The notes below the pieces were generated by a model, which was not told the origin of the DNA, made no database searches, and saw nothing but the letters and a program-made list of their open reading frames with translations. DNA of 21,166 nucleotides, from assembly GCA_023398615.1 (NCBI GenBank), contig JAEWSD010000232.1, positions 1 through 21,166 on the forward strand. The letters run 5' to 3'. The position numbers and the translations under genes are program-made. Position 1 is the first letter of the stretch. Each line of letters begins with the position of its first letter. This document shows positions 1-7,438 of this stretch, piece by piece. This stretch comes from Bacillota bacterium (GTDB taxonomy: Bacteria; Bacillota; Clostridia; Lachnospirales; Lachnospiraceae).

Positions 1-170
1 GGGCTTTAATTTTCTTGAGGTTTCCAATGCGTTATGATACAGGTGTACCAGGTCGAATCCCCGCTTCTGATAGAACCGGATTGCATTGATATTGTCATTC
101 GTTGTAATCAGCTTTAGTTTTGAACAGCTTTTTTCAATAGCTGCCTGCTTTACACGGTTTAGAATCTTCT
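1..170 (-). pseudogene. GNAT acetyltransferase, 5'-truncated remnant
   Basis: Read on the minus strand in the frame whose codons align with bases 1-3, this stretch encodes a GNAT C-terminal region. It contains ITTNDNINAIRFYQKRGFDL followed by HLYHNALETSRKLKP, the acetyl-CoA-binding end of a GNAT N-acetyltransferase subfamily. The frame is open to the window edge, so the 3' end lies outside. No ATG, GTG or TTG with a ribosome binding site opens it. Upstream, the same frame runs straight into the last codons of the sensor kinase gene, whose TAA lies at 159-161. The first roughly 85 to 90 residues of a normal GNAT protein, including the substrate-binding half, are therefore missing. I read this as a remnant left by a deletion or recombination that joined the kinase 3' end to the tail of an acetyltransferase gene. 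An assembly error is possible but not suggested by anything seen. Confidence 0.72.
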
Positions 171-1601
171 CGGCAGTGTTATAATGAAGCTCGTTCCTTT
201 TTTCAGCTGGGAACGTACTTTTATTTTCCCGGTATGCCCCAGGATTATCAGCTTTGCTATGGACAGTCCCAGTCCGTGGCCATAGATTTTGTCGTTTCTG
301 ACCTGGTCCGAACGGTAGAAGCGCTCGAAGATGTTATCGACGTCCTTTCTCGTCATTCCGATTCCCGTGTCTTTCACCGTTATAACACAATCCTCATTGT
401 CATTCTCGCAGCTTATAGTTATGGTGTCTCCGTCCTTTGTATATTTTATCGCATTGTCTATGAAGATGCGGATCGCCTGCTTTAAGGCCTGCTTATCACC
501 GTACACGATTACATCCTGAAGAAGCGGGCTTTCAATTACCCTGTTGGTTGATACAAGGCGGGTTTCCTTAATCATATCCTCAATGACAGGGCGCATATTG
601 AATTTTGCTTTTTCCAGCTTTAAGGTTTTCTTATCATGCCTTGACAGGAAGAGCAGTTTTTCTACCAGGTCTTGCATGGACTTTGCCTCGTTCGTGATTG
701 CGTCGATGGATTCCAGCATTACCTCTTCGTTTTTAGTGCCCCATCGGTTCAGCAGGTTGGCATAGCCCTGGATTACGGCTATCGGTGTCCGAAGCTCATG
801 GGATGCATCCGAGACGAACTGTTTCTGGCTTTCATAGGAGATTTCTATCCGGTCCAGCATGGAATTAATCACATTTGCCAGGTCTTTCAGCTCGTTCTTG
901 GTACCCTCCACATTAAGCCTGTGATTGTGAAGATTATTAACGTTCAGATGGTTTGCGGTGGCCGACATGTCATAAAGAGGCTGCAATAATGCCTGATCGC
1001 TTTTCTTGCCCTGTCTTATCAAAAAATAAGTTAGTATAAGGAACAGAATTGTCATGGTAACAAACAGCCACTGCAATTTATCACTGCTATCGGAAAAATC
1101 ATACTGAAAGCATACCGTATGATCCTTTCCGGCAATCTTAACCTCTTTCTGTTCGCTGTACATTATTACAGGGTGCAGCCTGTCTTGTCCGGTCTTCACA
1201 TAGATATGCCGGAAGATCTTTTTTTCATTCGTGATATCAGATATTATGTCACTGTAAATCTGGGCATTTTGATTTTTATCCACAATTTTTAACGATATTC
1301 CCTGGATATTATATGGGTTTATATTCTCGGTCTTCAAATTATTTACTTGCGTATTCTGCAAATGCGCGATTATCTCCTGTGCCTTGTCCTTACTGTTCCT
1401 TAGCTCCGCTGCATAGTAAAGCAGGGAAAACACGCCCATAAATATAATGTAATTGATAAGCAGGAGCTTCAGGTAATGGAGCGATATGCGAAACGCTATC
1501 GAAAAACGGAATTTACCCAGCAATTCTTCTTTTTTCCTCCGGAACGGAAGAATGATTTTGCGTAATACCTGCCTTAGAAATTCCATTATATTATTTTTCA
1601 T
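159..1601 (-). CDS. Membrane sensor histidine kinase (ArlS-like)
   Basis: 480-residue sensor kinase of a two-component system, acting at the cytoplasmic membrane. A basic N-terminus is followed by a membrane segment at about 43-65, an extracytoplasmic sensor region of about 110 residues, a second membrane segment at about 177-195, a HAMP linker to about 255, and a HisKA domain with the H-box SDASHELRTP (phospho-acceptor His268). The ATPase domain shows the N-box around Asn383, the G1 box DTGIGM (411-416), the F-box around IFERFYRS and the G2 box GHGLGLSIAK (441-450), so the catalytic core looks intact. Its ATG overlaps the end of the response regulator gene by 11 bases, which implies translational coupling. 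A second ATG five codons in (base 1586) is nearly as good, because the AAAGG motif abuts the first ATG. Overall architecture resembles ArlS. The stimulus is unknown, and the gene ends directly in an acetyltransferase remnant. Confidence 0.93.
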   Translation of the reverse strand: MKNNIMEFLRQVLRKIILPFRRKKEELLGKFRFSIAFRISLHYLKLLLINYIIFMGVFSLLYYAAELRNSKDKAQEIIAHLQNTQVNNLKTENINPYNIQGISLKIVDKNQNAQIYSDIISDITNEKKIFRHIYVKTGQDRLHPVIMYSEQKEVKIAGKDHTVCFQYDFSDSSDKLQWLFVTMTILFLILTYFLIRQGKKSDQALLQPLYDMSATANHLNVNNLHNHRLNVEGTKNELKDLANVINSMLDRIEISYESQKQFVSDASHELRTPIAVIQGYANLLNRWGTKNEEVMLESIDAITNEAKSMQDLVEKLLFLSRHDKKTLKLEKAKFNMRPVIEDMIKETRLVSTNRVIESPLLQDVIVYGDKQALKQAIRIFIDNAIKYTKDGDTITISCENDNEDCVITVKDTGIGMTRKDVDNIFERFYRSDQVRNDKIYGHGLGLSIAKLIILGHTGKIKVRSQLKKGTSFIITLPRRF

Positions 1602-2274
1602 CCTTTATGATATAACCTACCCCTCTTACCGTATCGATCAGCCTGATATTGTATTTATCGTCAATCTTCTGCCTTAAATACCTGACATATACGTCAACCA
1701 CATTGGTATCCCCAAGGTATTCGTAATCCCATACCTTGTTCAGCAATTGTTCCCTTGTAACCGCAATATTCTTATTCCGTATCAGATATTCCAGCAATTC
1801 ATATTCTTTCTTCGTAAGGTTCAGTTCATCGTCACCGTAGTAAGCACTGTGACTGGTAAGATTCAGCTTCAATTCTCCTGTCTGCAGGATGTCCGCCTTG
1901 GGCTGCATCAGCTTCTGCTGCCTGTTTAAGGCAACCCGGATCCTCGCCAGTAATTCTTCAATGGCAAAGGGCTTCGTCATGTAGTCATCCGCACCGATAT
2001 CCAATCCCGCCACCTTATCCGTGACATCATCCTTTGCCGTCAGCATTATAATTGGCACCGACGATTCAAGTCGTATTCTTCGGCATACCTCTATGCCGCT
2101 CAGCCCGGGAAGCATAATATCTAACAGCACCAAGTCCGCATTACCGTGCAGCGCCTTTTCCAGGCCGCTTCTTCCGTCCTCTGCAATATCCACTTCATAC
2201 CCTTCATACTTTAATTCCAGTTCCACAAACCTGGCAATCTTTCCTTCATCCTCAATAATTAAAATCTTAGACAT
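1591..2274 (-). CDS. OmpR/PhoB-family response regulator (ArlR-like)
   Basis: 227-residue cytoplasmic DNA-binding response regulator, partner of the kinase that follows it. The N-terminal receiver domain begins MSKILIIEDE, has the acidic pocket at Glu8-Asp9, the phospho-acceptor Asp52 in LLDIMLP, and the conserved Lys in DDYMTKPF. The C-terminal winged helix carries the usual NVVDVYVRYLRQKID recognition region and ends with VRGVGY. The sequence resembles ArlR of staphylococci. The reading frame is open upstream to base 2403, but the ATG at 2274 is chosen because AGGAGG sits ten bases before it, the protein then starts exactly at the receiver domain, and the longer start would fall in the -35 box of the promoter at 2375-2403. 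The upstream catabolic operon is terminated before this promoter, so the pair is probably expressed independently. Its regulon cannot be read from the sequence. Confidence 0.94.
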   Translation of the reverse strand: MSKILIIEDEGKIARFVELELKYEGYEVDIAEDGRSGLEKALHGNADLVLLDIMLPGLSGIEVCRRIRLESSVPIIMLTAKDDVTDKVAGLDIGADDYMTKPFAIEELLARIRVALNRQQKLMQPKADILQTGELKLNLTSHSAYYGDDELNLTKKEYELLEYLIRNKNIAVTREQLLNKVWDYEYLGDTNVVDVYVRYLRQKIDDKYNIRLIDTVRGVGYIIKDEK

Positions 2275-2374
2275 GTCCGTAACTCCTCCTAAAAGCAGCA
2301 TTTGCATATGCTTTTCTTCATACTTCCCGACATGATGCCGCATAACGTCATCACAAACAGTAAACTTCATCCTT

Positions 2375-2403
2375 ATTCTATCGGTTAAGGGAGCTTTTTT
2401 CAA
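2375..2403 (-). promoter_or_regulatory. Sigma-A promoter for the two-component operon
   Basis: On the minus strand TTGAAA (2398-2403) and TAGAAT (2375-2380) are separated by exactly 17 bases. Each box matches five of six consensus positions. Transcription would start near 2368, giving a leader of about 95 bases before the response regulator ATG. Confidence 0.68.
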
Positions 2404-2412
2404 TATGATTAT

Positions 2413-2427
2413 AATTAAATTTTAATT
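2413..2427. promoter_or_regulatory. AT-rich palindrome upstream of the two-component promoter
   Basis: AATTAAA and TTTAATT form a perfect inverted repeat around a single T, ten bases upstream of the -35 box. It could be a binding site for the response regulator (autoregulation) or simply an AT-rich UP-like element. Its base composition makes chance a real possibility. Confidence 0.3.
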
Positions 2428-2482
2428 AGAAATAACGGTCTGCCCCTATATCATAACCGAGGCCCTTTTCCCTATGCGAAAA

Positions 2483-2524
2483 AATAAGAGAAACCGTTCC
2501 GATATCAAAACGATTTCTCTTATT
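2483..2524 (-). terminator. Intrinsic terminator of the catabolic operon
   Basis: Two 16-base arms (2483-2498 and 2509-2524) pair with a ten-base loop. The one non-Watson-Crick position is a U-G wobble on the minus-strand RNA but a C-A mismatch on the plus strand. The minus-strand copy is followed by six U residues (2479-2484, partly within the stem). Both facts orient it as the terminator of the gene ending at 2588. Confidence 0.85.
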
Positions 2525-2587
2525 TCTTATACTGCCATTGCCTGAATTATGTATTTATAAGATTAGTCTATTATTACAGCGCTTTCA

Positions 2588-3505
2588 TCAGTCGAATACA
2601 ATTCCTAACTCTTTACCAATTTCAGTGATATAGCGGATAGATTCCTTAAGCTCTTTTACCATATTCGGCGAGCAAGGCTTGCCCGGAACTCCTGCTCCCG
2701 GAACGTCTTCCAGCTCAAAGGATATTTCTCCGTCAAATCCGGTGTCTTTTAAAGCCTTCATTACCGCATACCAGTCTACCTTGCCCTTACCCGGTCTCCA
2801 GTGTGCATTGGTAAGCGTATCATTGTCACTGAAGTGGCAGTGCCATACCCTTCCGCGCAATTCGTAAATCGTACGCTGCGGGAATTCACCGACTGAGAAT
2901 AAATGGCTTGGGTCCAGGTTAAATCCAAGATTATCTGCTCCGACATGCTCGATTAATCTGAGCATACTTGCTGCGGAATGTACCCAGCGGTGCGGATGCG
3001 GCTCAACAAGTGTTTTTAAGCCTGCCTGTGCATTTAACGCACACAGTTCCTTCATGTCTTCAACAAAGCGGTCATAATTGGCGCCAAAGTCTAAATTAAT
3101 ATCTGCATCAATCGTCCATTCCTGATACATGGATACCTCTTTCAGCCATTTGTAAGCATTGCACATACTGAACGGATAAGGTGTTACGGAAGTAAAAGTT
3201 TTCGCACCCAGATCATGTGCAACCTCAATCGCACGCTTATAATCATCCTTGCATGCCAGCCTTACCTTATCGTCATCACTGCACAGCATTTCAGGAGTAT
3301 GGTTGAAGTTTGACATGCTAAGCCCTAAGTCGCTTAAAAGTGTTCTTAAATTTTTAATAGTATCTTTCGTATAATATTCTCTTAATTCCTTCCCATTCCA
3401 TCCGATTAATTCCACACCTTTAAATCCTATATCGGCAATTTTTTTAATGGCGTTTTCATACGGAGCATTCCATTCTATCGGCCAAACCGGTGTACCAAAA
3501 TACAT
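2588..3505 (-). CDS. Sugar phosphate isomerase/epimerase-type TIM-barrel protein
   Basis: 305-residue cytoplasmic protein of the xylose-isomerase-like TIM-barrel (AP_endonuc_2) superfamily, whose members isomerise, epimerise or eliminate sugar and cyclitol substrates using a divalent metal. The expected metal-site residues are visible: Glu168 in LVEPHPHRW, Asp198 and His201 in LDPSHLF, His224 in WHCHFSDND, and Glu264 in SFELED. The typical loop HWRPGKGKVDW precedes the last strands. The ATG at 3505 is preferred over the in-frame ATG two codons earlier, because GGAGG lies seven bases before it and only one base before the other. It is the last gene of the catabolic operon, 50 bases after the dehydrogenase gene. 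Pairs of such barrels with Gfo/Idh/MocA enzymes act in inositol, levoglucosan and C-glycoside breakdown. The substrate here is unknown, and the name should be read as a fold, not a reaction. Confidence 0.88.
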   Translation of the reverse strand: MYFGTPVWPIEWNAPYENAIKKIADIGFKGVELIGWNGKELREYYTKDTIKNLRTLLSDLGLSMSNFNHTPEMLCSDDDKVRLACKDDYKRAIEVAHDLGAKTFTSVTPYPFSMCNAYKWLKEVSMYQEWTIDADINLDFGANYDRFVEDMKELCALNAQAGLKTLVEPHPHRWVHSAASMLRLIEHVGADNLGFNLDPSHLFSVGEFPQRTIYELRGRVWHCHFSDNDTLTNAHWRPGKGKVDWYAVMKALKDTGFDGEISFELEDVPGAGVPGKPCSPNMVKELKESIRYITEIGKELGIVFD

Positions 3506-3555
3506 AATCATTCCTCCAAACTTTTAATAATATTTAAGTTAATTGAAATTTTTCC

Positions 3556-4491
3556 TTACGATTCACGAATCTTTTTAAGGGAATGAACGATGAAATCATT
3601 CCTTCGTTTCATTAATTGCTTCATGTCCTTTTGAGACCAGTCATAAAATCCTTTTCCGGTTTTATACCCCATGTTTCCTTTACTCATCAAATCACGGAAC
3701 ATGTCCGATGCCTCCTGCCTGGCAGTAATTTCAGGCAAAACCGTGTTTTGCACCGAGCTGCAGATATCGAGCCCGACCGCATCCACATGTTCTAACGGGC
3801 CCCATACGGGGAACCTTAACGCCATGCCCATTTTTATTGCGGTGTCAACATCTTCTGCCGATGCCAGGCCAATTTCCACGATGTTAACGGCCTCTCTGAT
3901 CACCGCCTGCAGTATACGATTAGCCAGTTGCCCCGGAAGGTCTTTCTTTACAATGACGGGAGATTTTCCCCATGCTTTCAGCATATCACTTACTTTAACG
4001 GCAAGTTCCGGCGAAGAATGATCACCTATCACTACTTCAACCAATGGAATCAGATTCGCAGGTAGCCAGAAATGTGTGGTAAAGGTACGCTCGGGATGCC
4101 TGGTTTCAGCTGCAATATCTGTTATGCGTAATCCTGAAGTATTACTGAGGAGCAAAACCTCTTCCGGCAACAGTTCATCTAATTTCTTAAACATGTTTTG
4201 CTTTAATTCCAGATTCTCATAAACTGCTTCGATTACAGTTTTGGCAGTGCTGCAAGCATCCTCCATATCGGCATTGACGGTAACAAGTGCCAGTGCGTCC
4301 CTCATCTGCTTTTCACTGCACAGGCCCTGCGTGCACAGTTCGTTTATGTTCTCTTTTACCCTTTCATATGCATTATTCAGGGCCGTATCCTGTGCATCGA
4401 AAAGAACTGTCTTATTGCCCGCCAATGCGCTGCAAGCTGCTATGCCGCAACCCATCGTACCACTTCCAATGATAAGTATGCTTTCTCTCAT
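3556..4491 (-). CDS. 3-hydroxyacyl-CoA dehydrogenase-family oxidoreductase
   Basis: 311-residue soluble NAD(P)-dependent dehydrogenase. The N-terminal Rossmann domain opens with IIGSGTMG (dinucleotide loop at 9-14), followed by SNTSG (116-120), His140 and Glu152 of the catalytic pair in THFWLPANLIPLVEVV, and Asn191 in LANRIL. The C-terminal all-helical domain ends with GYKTGKGFYDW. The family oxidises a 3-hydroxy group, usually on an acyl-CoA. The HFWLPANLIPLVEVV segment and the MRYAFIGPL-like stretch around 222-232 are closer to lambda-crystallin/L-gulonate 3-dehydrogenase than to fatty-acid enzymes, and the operon has no thiolase, enoyl-CoA hydratase or CoA ligase. A sugar-acid 3-dehydrogenase role is therefore inferred. 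The ATG at 4491 is used because the Rossmann fold starts there, GAGG precedes it, and the 22-codon upstream extension would overlap the previous gene. Confidence 0.87.
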   Translation of the reverse strand: MRESILIIGSGTMGCGIAACSALAGNKTVLFDAQDTALNNAYERVKENINELCTQGLCSEKQMRDALALVTVNADMEDACSTAKTVIEAVYENLELKQNMFKKLDELLPEEVLLLSNTSGLRITDIAAETRHPERTFTTHFWLPANLIPLVEVVIGDHSSPELAVKVSDMLKAWGKSPVIVKKDLPGQLANRILQAVIREAVNIVEIGLASAEDVDTAIKMGMALRFPVWGPLEHVDAVGLDICSSVQNTVLPEITARQEASDMFRDLMSKGNMGYKTGKGFYDWSQKDMKQLMKRRNDFIVHSLKKIRES

Positions 4492-4513
4492 AATACCTCT
4501 TTCCCTGCCGTGC

Positions 4514-5542
4514 TTAGTAGAATACTCTTTGTTTGCTCTTACCGCTGTCATAAACACTGCAGATCATCTTCATTGTCTTCATTGCTTCTTTGCCTGTGAT
4601 AAACGGCTGCTCACCCTTTGACATGCTCATATAGAAATCATCAATCTGCTTAATATGGCTTACTCCCCAGTATCCCTTCACCTTACCGTAGTCAAAGGTC
4701 TCACCAGGTACCTTATCCGCCACATACTTGCGTCCGTCCTTGAAGGTTACGCTTCCGCAGTCGGCTTTGATATTGATAATACCGTTTTCGCAGGTGATCT
4801 CCAGTTCTACGTCTGAATCTGCACAGTAATAATTGATTGTGTAGAAGGATGCGAACACCCCGCTTTTGAATTTTATAACACCCTCTGCGGAATCCTCTAC
4901 TTCGATAATCTCATGCGTACGGTTTGCTATGCTGACATCCATCCACTCCGGTTCATCATTAAGCAGCCAACGCAATAAGTCAAAGGTATGTATCGCCTGA
5001 TCGATAATAACACCGCCGCCTTCTTTGTCCCAGGTGCCTTTCCAGTCGCTCTTCGAATAGTATTCGTCCGTACGCTTCCAGGTTACATTCATTTTTGCAC
5101 CGATTACCTTGCCCAGTTCTCCGCTTTCCAACGTTTTCTTGGCAAGTACGGAACCCGGATTGTATCTGTTCTGGAAGATAACCCCTAAGGTTTTGCCGCT
5201 CTTGTCTGCCGCATTAACCATTGCAACAGTGTCTTCATACTTGATTGACATAGGCTTTTCCGTTAATACATTTACGCCGTGTTCCAACGCATAAATCGTG
5301 ATTGGCGGGTGCATGTAGTGCGGGGTACAGCAATGCAGAACATCCAGGTTTTCTTTTGCAATCATCTCCTTGTAGTCTAAATAATATTTGCAGCCGAACT
5401 CCTCTGCCTTTGCCTTTGCACGATCTTCCTTCACATCGCATACCGCTACCAGTTCACATGTGTCCAGTTTGCTTACCGGGTATGCATGCATGGGAAAAAT
5501 ATTTCCGCAGCCGACAATACCAACTCTAAATTTCTTACTCAT
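4514..5542 (-). CDS. Gfo/Idh/MocA-family oxidoreductase
   Basis: 342-residue NAD(P)-dependent sugar or cyclitol dehydrogenase, cytoplasmic. The N-terminal Rossmann domain shows VGIVGCGNIFPMHAY (loop at 10-13), and the family's catalytic EKP motif lies at 95-97 in LTEKPMS. The C-terminal substrate domain has GGGVIIDQAIHTFDLLRWLL, with Asp181 and His185 as likely catalytic residues. Length is typical. The ATG is preceded by GGAGG eight bases upstream. It follows the last transporter gene by 62 bases and precedes the 3-hydroxyacyl-CoA-dehydrogenase-like gene by 22. Members oxidise a hydroxyl of a sugar ring, for example at C1 of glucose, C2 of inositol or C3 of glycosides. In this operon it probably performs the first oxidation of the imported compound. 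The position oxidised cannot be decided from sequence. Confidence 0.93.
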   Translation of the reverse strand: MSKKFRVGIVGCGNIFPMHAYPVSKLDTCELVAVCDVKEDRAKAKAEEFGCKYYLDYKEMIAKENLDVLHCCTPHYMHPPITIYALEHGVNVLTEKPMSIKYEDTVAMVNAADKSGKTLGVIFQNRYNPGSVLAKKTLESGELGKVIGAKMNVTWKRTDEYYSKSDWKGTWDKEGGGVIIDQAIHTFDLLRWLLNDEPEWMDVSIANRTHEIIEVEDSAEGVIKFKSGVFASFYTINYYCADSDVELEITCENGIINIKADCGSVTFKDGRKYVADKVPGETFDYGKVKGYWGVSHIKQIDDFYMSMSKGEQPFITGKEAMKTMKMICSVYDSGKSKQRVFY

Positions 5543-5604
5543 TTCTTATTCCTCCATTTTTTATATTAACTACGTAAAGTGTAGTACTCTTAAGTAATTG
5601 CTTC

Positions 5605-6435
5605 CTAATCGGACATCCACTTTTCATTTAACTTCGGGACATCCGAGAGAAGATGCTTCGTGTAGGCGTTCCGAGGATCATTAATAATATCAACGGCATT
5701 GCCGTATTCCACAAAACACCCCTTTTCCATGATGCATAACGTATTGCTGATATAATATGCCAGCCCTAAATCATGCGTAATAAAAATAATGGTCATCTTA
5801 TTATGATTACGCAGGCGCAAAAGCATCTCCAATATGGTCGAACGGGAACAGGCATCTATCATTGAGGTCGGTTCGTCCGCAATCAGGACAGAGGGCTCGA
5901 GTATAAAGATACGGGCTATCATAAGTCTCTGCATTTGCCCGCCTGATAGCTCGAACGGATATTTGTTTGCCAGCTCTTCATATTTTAAATTGACAAAATT
6001 ACAGGCTTCCGTGAATTTTTCCTTCTTTTCCTCTGGAGAAAACTTTTGTCCTGTAAATTTCAGGCAATCTTCAAATATTTTATTTACCTTGAAAAACTGG
6101 TTAAAAGACGAGAAGGGATCCTGAAAAATTGCCTGTACTTCCTTCCAGTAGTTTTTACGCTGTGCATTTGTCTTTAAACTGATTGCTTTTCCCTTGTACA
6201 ATACCTCGCCTTCCGAAGCAGACAGCAATCCCATCAGCATTCTCATTATAGTGGTCTTGCCGCTGCCGGATTCCCCGACAATAGATACGATCTCTCCTTG
6301 ATGAAAATCAAATTCAACATTATTTACTGCGGTAACCTGCTTCACTCCGGCGCCAAACCGCTTTGTCAGGCCGGTTGAGCTTAATACCGATTCCGCCGTA
6401 GAAGGATCATATGCCATCAGATTCGTTTTGTTCAC
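5605..6435 (-). CDS. Opp/Dpp-type ABC transporter ATPase (OppF position)
   Basis: 276-residue ATP-binding subunit of an oligopeptide/oligosaccharide-type importer, at the cytoplasmic face. It carries Walker A GESGSGKTT (54-62), the Q-loop at Gln105, signature LSGGQMQR (163-170), Walker B VLIADEPT (183-190) and the switch His221. The D-loop reads SMID instead of the usual SALD. It lacks most of the C-terminal Opp extension that its partner carries. The start is GTG at 6435, supported by GGGAGG nine bases upstream. An ATG six codons later has no better site. The start overlaps the end of the partner ATPase gene by 29 bases, so translation is probably coupled. The substrate is likely a sugar derivative or oligosaccharide, judged from the enzymes downstream, although Opp-type ATPases cannot be told apart by substrate. 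Confidence 0.92.
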   Translation of the reverse strand: MNKTNLMAYDPSTAESVLSSTGLTKRFGAGVKQVTAVNNVEFDFHQGEIVSIVGESGSGKTTIMRMLMGLLSASEGEVLYKGKAISLKTNAQRKNYWKEVQAIFQDPFSSFNQFFKVNKIFEDCLKFTGQKFSPEEKKEKFTEACNFVNLKYEELANKYPFELSGGQMQRLMIARIFILEPSVLIADEPTSMIDACSRSTILEMLLRLRNHNKMTIIFITHDLGLAYYISNTLCIMEKGCFVEYGNAVDIINDPRNAYTKHLLSDVPKLNEKWMSD

Positions 6436-7438
6436 GGCTATATACCTCCCTCAACTCGTTTTCCGGAATATCACAAAGGTATCCGCGGCCATCGGATGTA
6501 ATGCTTCTTGTCCCTTCATGCTTCAGGCAAAGCTTGCCTGCGTATTTACATCTTTGGGCAAACCGGCAGCCTTCGATTTTATATTTCAGATTCGGCGGCG
6601 CTCCTGGTATTCCGGTAATATTCCAGTCTTTCACATCCTTTTCAGGTACGATGATAGAGCCCATCAGTGCCTTTGTATACGGATGGACAGAATCGAAAAT
6701 GATCTGTTCCGTCGTGCCGTGCTCTACGATCTGCCCCGCATACATTACCATGATCTCATCCGTAATATGCCGAAGCAGGGGCAGCTCATGTGTAATATAA
6801 ATAATAGATTTAACGATACCGAGACGTAACATGTCTTTCATCATTTCCATGACAAGCTTTTGTGATGTTACATCCAGTGCAGATGTCGGTTCATCCGCAA
6901 TCAAAACTTTGGGATTTAAAATGGTTGAAACGACAATTACAACACGCTGCTTCATTCCTCCCGACAATTCGTTCGGATAGGAGTACATTGCCCGCTCCGG
7001 CAGGCCTAACAGATCAAACCTTTCCTTTAACATTTTCACTACATCATCTTTTGAAAGCTCCGGACAGTGTTCATGTACTATATCCTGAACAAAATTTATA
7101 ACGCGTAATGTTGGACTCAATGCATTCATTGCTGCCTGCGGAATATAAGCCAACTCTTTCCCCAATATATTTTTACGCAATGTCTCATAAGGAATTTTCA
7201 TGATATCGGTTTCCCCTATGTTTATTTCCCCGTTAATGTAAGTCAGCGGCGGAAAGTAAAATCCCATCAGGCTTAAAGCCAGCGTGGATTTCCCGCACCC
7301 GGACTCACCTGCTATTCCTAACGTTTTACCTTCCTCCAATGAAAAAGTGACTCCGTCCACCGCATAGACACACTCGCCCATTCTGGACTTATATGCGGTT
7401 TTTAAATCTTTTACTGTTAATACATTTCCCATATCCAT
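6407..7438 (-). CDS. Opp/Dpp-type ABC transporter ATPase (OppD position)
   Basis: 343-residue ATP-binding subunit pairing with the next ATPase to drive the importer. It shows Walker A GESGCGKST (44-52), the Q-loop at Gln101, signature LSGGMKQR, Walker B VLIADEPTSALD (178-189) and the switch His in YITHELP. After about residue 250 it has the oligopeptide/dipeptide C-terminal extension, with HPYTKALM and a cysteine cluster (Cys291, Cys297, Cys304, Cys322) of the kind that binds an iron-sulfur cluster in related DppD proteins. The ATG overlaps the TAA of the permease gene by one base. A second ATG two codons later (7432) is a good alternative, since AAGGAG lies nine bases before it but only three before the first. 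Confidence 0.93.
   Translation of the reverse strand: MDMGNVLTVKDLKTAYKSRMGECVYAVDGVTFSLEEGKTLGIAGESGCGKSTLALSLMGFYFPPLTYINGEINIGETDIMKIPYETLRKNILGKELAYIPQAAMNALSPTLRVINFVQDIVHEHCPELSKDDVVKMLKERFDLLGLPERAMYSYPNELSGGMKQRVVIVVSTILNPKVLIADEPTSALDVTSQKLVMEMMKDMLRLGIVKSIIYITHELPLLRHITDEIMVMYAGQIVEHGTTEQIIFDSVHPYTKALMGSIIVPEKDVKDWNITGIPGAPPNLKYKIEGCRFAQRCKYAGKLCLKHEGTRSITSDGRGYLCDIPENELREVYSREQNESDGI

Noticed and set aside
2275..2403. 43-codon N-terminal extension of the response regulator
   Set aside because: It would start in the -35 box of a good promoter, has no ribosome binding site and adds sequence unlike a receiver domain; AGGAGG precedes the ATG at 2274.
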